Source: Angelakisella sp. (lineage in GTDB: Bacteria; Bacillota; Clostridia; Oscillospirales; Ruminococcaceae). Taken from it: a DNA stretch of 8,688 nt. Location of the stretch: the NCBI GenBank assembly GCA_020024515.1, contig JAHHTR010000087.1, positions 1 through 8,688 on the forward strand. Reading direction: 5' to 3'. The position numbers and the translations under genes are program-made. Below the pieces are notes generated by a model, which was given only the letters and a program-made list of their open reading frames with translations, was not told where the DNA came from and did no database searches. Positions 5,859 to 8,688 of this stretch are shown one piece after another (within the stretch, counting starts at the first letter, position 1; every line of letters starts with the position of its first letter).

Positions 5859-6152
5859 TCAGCCTTCTATACCACCTATATTCCCATTTGTATCGAGAAT
5901 ATTTTCCGCAGTAGGTTCTTCGGCTTTTTTAACTTTTTTGTTTTTGCTTATTGAAGCCTTGACGGTTTTTTCAGAGTCATCGCTAAACTTAATGTACTCA
6001 CGAACCTGAACGGGAACATATTTTTCATAAAGTTTATTAAGAGCGTCTGTAAGCTCATTTTCTATAGACACATCTTTTTTGTTTATGTATCTTCTCAGCG
6101 CCTTAATTTTTTCAGAGTCCATACTTACCGTAATATTTTCAGCCTTGCTCAT
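5859..6152 (-). CDS. Small DUF6103-like protein
   Basis: A 97-residue basic protein. The central part (EKIKALRRYINKKDVSIENE, then LTDALNKLYEKYVPVQVREYI) is the pattern I recall from DUF6103 proteins of clostridial mobile elements. The N-terminus NITVSMDSEKIKALRRY could form a ribbon-helix-helix-type strand and helix. The last third is Lys/Glu-rich and low in complexity. The function is unknown; DNA binding is a guess. I chose ATG at 6152, eight bases after GGAGGT. A GTG at 6158 that overlaps the previous stop is only two bases from that site. The ribosome binding site lies within the last codons of the DUF3846 gene, so the two are probably translated together. It is the last gene of the right-hand block. 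Confidence 0.7.
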   Translation of the reverse strand: MSKAENITVSMDSEKIKALRRYINKKDVSIENELTDALNKLYEKYVPVQVREYIKFSDDSEKTVKASISKNKKVKKAEEPTAENILDTNGNIGGIEG

Positions 6153-6154
6153 TT

Positions 6155-6541
6155 TCACATACCTCCAAACATATCAAATCCCATAATTCTTATTCGTGTC
6201 TCAAGCTCCGGTTCATCACCTTTAAATTCAGGAACAGCTTTAAACATTTGAGAATATTTTTCAATTTCTTTCTCCGATAACGAGGCGAAGTTACCGTCCT
6301 TTGTGTCACCGCAAATAAAAAACGGACCGCAGATAATATCCGAGCCCATTCTTCTGTTTGGTTGCATACCGTTGATTTTACCTTCTTCGTTGATTACGGC
6401 TATCGCTCCGTTGTCAAGATAGACGCATTCTATAAGTCCGCCTACTTCTTTTTGCAGAGCTTCAAGCTCGTTGGCTATCTCTTTTTGGTATGGAGCTTTT
6501 CCGACTTCGATTTTTACAATCTTAATCATTTTTTCTTTCAT
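6155..6541 (-). CDS. DUF3846 family protein
   Basis: A 128-residue protein that matches the DUF3846 pattern: an opening strand KIVKIEVG, then ELEALQKEVGGLIECVYLDN, the middle AVINEEGKINGMQPNRRM, the hallmark ICGPFFICGDTKDGNFASLS, and EKEIEKYSQMF. Members are common in Tn1549-like elements and related plasmids and phages; no biochemical function is known to me. No membrane segment or catalytic motif is evident. The start at ATG 6541 has AGGAG seven bases upstream; an ATG at 6529 in the same frame is possible but lacks a site. It follows the truncated membrane-protein gene by 28 bases, and its end contains the ribosome binding site of the DUF6103-like gene. Confidence 0.82.
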   Translation of the reverse strand: MKEKMIKIVKIEVGKAPYQKEIANELEALQKEVGGLIECVYLDNGAIAVINEEGKINGMQPNRRMGSDIICGPFFICGDTKDGNFASLSEKEIEKYSQMFKAVPEFKGDEPELETRIRIMGFDMFGGM

Positions 6542-6569
6542 ATTTTATCTCCTTTATTAAAATTTATTT

Positions 6570-7166
6570 TTACACACGGGAATATATCTCATGCGCATTT
6601 ATCTTGTTTTTATCGGTTACGGATATGTTCATTAGACTTTCAATCTTATGATGTGTAATCTCCATATCGTTTATGGGAACAGCGACTGTATAGGTTTCAG
6701 TGATTTCTGTTTCGTTTCCGTTCTCATCTGTAACCAATACTGTTCTTGTGCGCTCCTCATAAGCAACAAAGCATTCGACAAATTTTTTGTGTTCACGCTT
6801 TGAAGGACTGTCCGAACCGAAAAACAGAGAATAAAAAACAGCCTTGATTTTTTTATTATCAAGACTGTTCTCTCCGTCAATATTTAATTTTTCTGTTTCA
6901 TCATCAATAAGTTCAAAGCTGTAACGCATATCCAATATATATTCTCTGTATTCCTTTGGAACTTTGCTTCCTATATAACCACCGTTAAAGCATAAATCAA
7001 GCGCAGTATTATTGTGATTGGCAAATCCGTTTAGCAAGCTGAACATAATAATTACGATTAAAATGACAGGCGACAGAATAAGTCCTATTGTCCAACCAAC
7101 TTTTTTTCTTAAACCGTCATCAGATAATACTGTGGATATAATTTTTGCTATTACAGGAGCAGACAT
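6570..7166 (-). CDS. Membrane-anchored N-terminal region of a conjugative cell-wall hydrolase, catalytic domain absent
   Basis: A 198-residue protein with one transmembrane helix at about 24-46 (VGWTIGLILSPVILIVIIMF) and an extracytoplasmic part. The opening MSAPVIAKIISTVLSDDGLRK, the stretch NHNNTALDLCFNGG, AVFYSLFFGSDSPS, FVECFVAYEERTRTV and ETYTVAVPI match, as I recall it, the N-terminal part of Tn1549-family C40/NlpC-P60 or lysozyme-like hydrolases. In those proteins the chain continues into a peptidoglycan hydrolase after a segment like NAHEIYSRV; here it stops exactly there. No Cys-His catalytic pattern follows in any frame before the next gene. The ATG is four bases past the cyclotransferase stop, with a poor ribosome binding site (GGTGGTGA), so translation is probably coupled. 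It could be a deliberate stand-alone anchor or a cleanly truncated gene. Confidence 0.65.
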   Translation of the reverse strand: MSAPVIAKIISTVLSDDGLRKKVGWTIGLILSPVILIVIIMFSLLNGFANHNNTALDLCFNGGYIGSKVPKEYREYILDMRYSFELIDDETEKLNIDGENSLDNKKIKAVFYSLFFGSDSPSKREHKKFVECFVAYEERTRTVLVTDENGNETEITETYTVAVPINDMEITHHKIESLMNISVTDKNKINAHEIYSRV

Positions 7167-7170
7167 TTAA

Positions 7171-7662
7171 TCACCACCATTGCATTTGTCCGAAGCTTAA
7201 ATTTTGATTTTGTTCTTTTTTAATGAGTTGTTTGGTGTTTTCGATTGCATCAAACAATATCTGCTCATCAAAATCGAATTCCTCATAACCTTCAAGAATT
7301 GTATTTATATAAAAATCGGTCGGTATACCTAATTGATGACCGGGTGTCATCCTATATGCAAATGCCGTTACCTTTTCATTGTTAAATTCAACTTCCATAG
7401 GTTGTTTTTCATAAAAAACAGGATAGCCTTCGTATCTGTCGAGAGCTTGTTCATCACTGTCCTTTACCGTCCACAGCAAAATCGGAACTGTTTTACCTTT
7501 GCAGGGTTCTATATTTGCGTATGCGCCGGTCTTTGAACCACGGAAAATAATTTCATAATCTTTTAGCTCCGATGTTCCCAATACTTTGGCTGTTGGACAT
7601 CTCTGCGCCATTTGTTTAAGGTTTAAATTACTGCCATAGGCAATATATATTTTTTCTTCCAT
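7171..7662 (-). CDS. AIG2/GGCT-like gamma-glutamylcyclotransferase
   Basis: A 163-residue protein of the gamma-glutamylcyclotransferase-like fold. The substrate-binding loop YGSNL is at 9-13 and the catalytic glutamate is most likely Glu78 in ALDRYEGYP (73-81). The later pattern YRMTPGHQLGIPTDFYINTI and the C-terminal EGYEEFDFD are usual in the mobile-element branch. The family releases 5-oxoproline from gamma-glutamyl amines or amides; the substrate here is unknown. AIG2-like enzymes are known neighbours of amidoligases, where removal or recycling of a gamma-glutamyl-type linkage has been proposed. The start ATG 7662 has AGGAG eight bases upstream, beginning right after the amidoligase stop codon. 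The protein ends MQWW, and the TGGTGGTGA at its end serves as the weak ribosome binding site for the next gene. Confidence 0.92.
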   Translation of the reverse strand: MEEKIYIAYGSNLNLKQMAQRCPTAKVLGTSELKDYEIIFRGSKTGAYANIEPCKGKTVPILLWTVKDSDEQALDRYEGYPVFYEKQPMEVEFNNEKVTAFAYRMTPGHQLGIPTDFYINTILEGYEEFDFDEQILFDAIENTKQLIKKEQNQNLSFGQMQWW

Positions 7663-7675
7663 AAAAAACTCTCCT

Positions 7676-8688
7676 TTACATACTCATTGAAAAACCATGA
7701 GTATTTTCTTCAGGTATTTGTTGTGTTTCTTCTGACGGTAATTCCTCATTGGTCTGTTCTGTTTCTTGATGCTCTGCCATATTTTGCTGTTCTCGTTTTT
7801 GTCTTAACCTTTCTTTTTGAGCTATCGCCTGCGTCGGATCCTTCCAAGCGATATTGCCTTCCAAATGATTGAGCAAATGGGTTCTTGCTGTTTTAAATTC
7901 GTCACCTATTAAACCAAGACGCAACAGCCATCCACGAAAGGTATATTTTTCATTTTCCGAAACAGTTTTTTTGGGTAATGCGTACTTTTGATTATATGCC
8001 TGAGCTGTTACCGCCATACAAAACTGTATATATGCTTTGATTTTACCTGCGTGAATAACTCCACCTGTAACACTGTCTCCGATATTAAAGGCTCTGAATT
8101 CTATTGTGCCTTTTTGAAAAACAGAATGTAAATTAAGACAATGATATCTGCTTTCGTGGTAATGCTGTCTACTTCCGTCACCACCTTTATACCAAATTCT
8201 TTTCAGTTCATCCAAAGTTTTAGGCTTAACTCTATTGATTTCATCCAAAAATGAAGTATCTATTTTTTTACAATAATGTTGCTCTCTACGGGATTCCACC
8301 TGCAAAGCCTTGTAAATCATATCTTCTTTTGATGCTGTAATGTTTACAAGATTGCATATTTTCTCTGCTGTGAACGGCGCGGCATCAATATGTATATGTA
8401 TACCAACCGATGAATTTGCAAATGCTCCGGCTTTTCTCAGCTCTCTGACAATTTCCTGTATTTTTTCAATATCACCGTACTCACATATCGGACTAACCAT
8501 TTCCACAGCATAATCTCTTGGCGCAGATAGCTTTCTGCCTTCTGTTTTTCTCTGGCAAACAATACTTGCATCACTGACTACCTTTAGAAATGAAATATGC
8601 TGACTAAGTTTTGAATGAACTCTGAAGGTCATAGGTTCAGATTCGTCATCAGTTGACTTCTCGCTGCTGTTGTCCCATATTTTTGGTT
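7676..8688 (-). CDS. Amidoligase family protein (Amidoligase_2, GS-like), 5' end outside the window
   Basis: The frame is open to the window edge: 18 more codons (ending KSTDDESEP) precede the Met at 8632, and the family's N-terminal strand and glycine-rich segment are missing. The true start therefore lies beyond 8688 and 8632 is internal. Numbering from that Met, motifs are KVVSDAS (17-23), YAVEMVSP (41-48), GIHIHID (77-83), SRYHCLNLHS (161-170), GTIEFRAFN (175-183) and HAGKI (194-198). These are the acidic, His and Arg positions expected of the glutamine-synthetase-like active site. The family joins a carboxyl and an amine with ATP; the natural substrate is not known. The tail (about 270-318) is Gln/Glu-rich and ends HGFSMSM. 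It is followed immediately by the cyclotransferase gene, a pairing known in mobile elements. Confidence 0.88.
   Translation of the reverse strand, partial: PKIWDNSSEKSTDDESEPMTFRVHSKLSQHISFLKVVSDASIVCQRKTEGRKLSAPRDYAVEMVSPICEYGDIEKIQEIVRELRKAGAFANSSVGIHIHIDAAPFTAEKICNLVNITASKEDMIYKALQVESRREQHYCKKIDTSFLDEINRVKPKTLDELKRIWYKGGDGSRQHYHESRYHCLNLHSVFQKGTIEFRAFNIGDSVTGGVIHAGKIKAYIQFCMAVTAQAYNQKYALPKKTVSENEKYTFRGWLLRLGLIGDEFKTARTHLLNHLEGNIAWKDPTQAIAQKERLRQKREQQNMAEHQETEQTNEELPSEETQQIPEENTHGFSMSM

Noticed and set aside
6671..6880. Minus-strand frame of 69 codons in another register
   Set aside because: It lies wholly within the membrane-protein gene, whose frame shows recognisable family sequence.
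7676..8632. ATG at 8632 as the start of the amidoligase gene
   Set aside because: The frame stays open to the window edge and the family's N-terminal segment is missing, so the gene begins outside the window.

Overview
The window is a piece of an integrative conjugative or mobilizable element from a low-G+C Gram-positive bacterium, most likely a Clostridia-type gut or anaerobic Bacillota. The evidence is the AT-rich sequence, strong AGGAGG-type ribosome binding sites, tight gene packing, and gene families typical of Tn1549-like elements and their mobilizable relatives. Every gene I can support lies on the minus strand, so transcription runs from high to low coordinates.

Right block (8688 to 5859): an amidoligase cut by the window edge, an AIG2-like gamma-glutamylcyclotransferase, a single-pass membrane protein resembling the N-terminal anchor of conjugative cell-wall hydrolases but without a catalytic domain, a DUF3846 protein, and a small basic DUF6103-like protein. 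Spacings are short (about 4 to 30 bases, or overlapping), so this looks like one operon that continues beyond the window. Its base composition looks less AT-rich than the left block.

Middle (5858 to 5508): about 350 bases without a gene, dense in repeats. It holds an ATCCTATC/GATAGGAT inverted repeat followed on the minus strand by a T tract, two further 8-bp inverted repeats, and five copies of TGACACCA. Three of those copies sit in small hairpins with an invariant four-base loop and different but matching stems. It lies directly upstream of the mobilization genes and is the best candidate for their oriT and/or control region.

Left block (5507 to 170): a ribbon-helix-helix mobilization accessory protein, a MobL/MobP3-type relaxase, a previously unlisted 41-residue basic ORF, a toprim-domain primase-like protein, a VirD4-type coupling protein and a small winged-helix protein. 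A two-way terminator-like hairpin follows at 117-155. The relaxase reading frame stops at 3904, but a Sel1-repeat C-terminal region continues in the -1 frame to 3449. The switch point is a run of nine A carrying the heptamer A-AAA-AAG, with a small hairpin 7 bases downstream. That is the layout of a dnaX-like frameshift site, though an indel in a homopolymer cannot be excluded.

Working model: the relaxase and accessory protein process an oriT near 5520-5850, the coupling protein delivers the nucleoprotein to a mating channel encoded elsewhere, and the toprim protein may help complementary-strand synthesis. The amidoligase/cyclotransferase pair may make or remove an amide-linked modification; its target is unknown.
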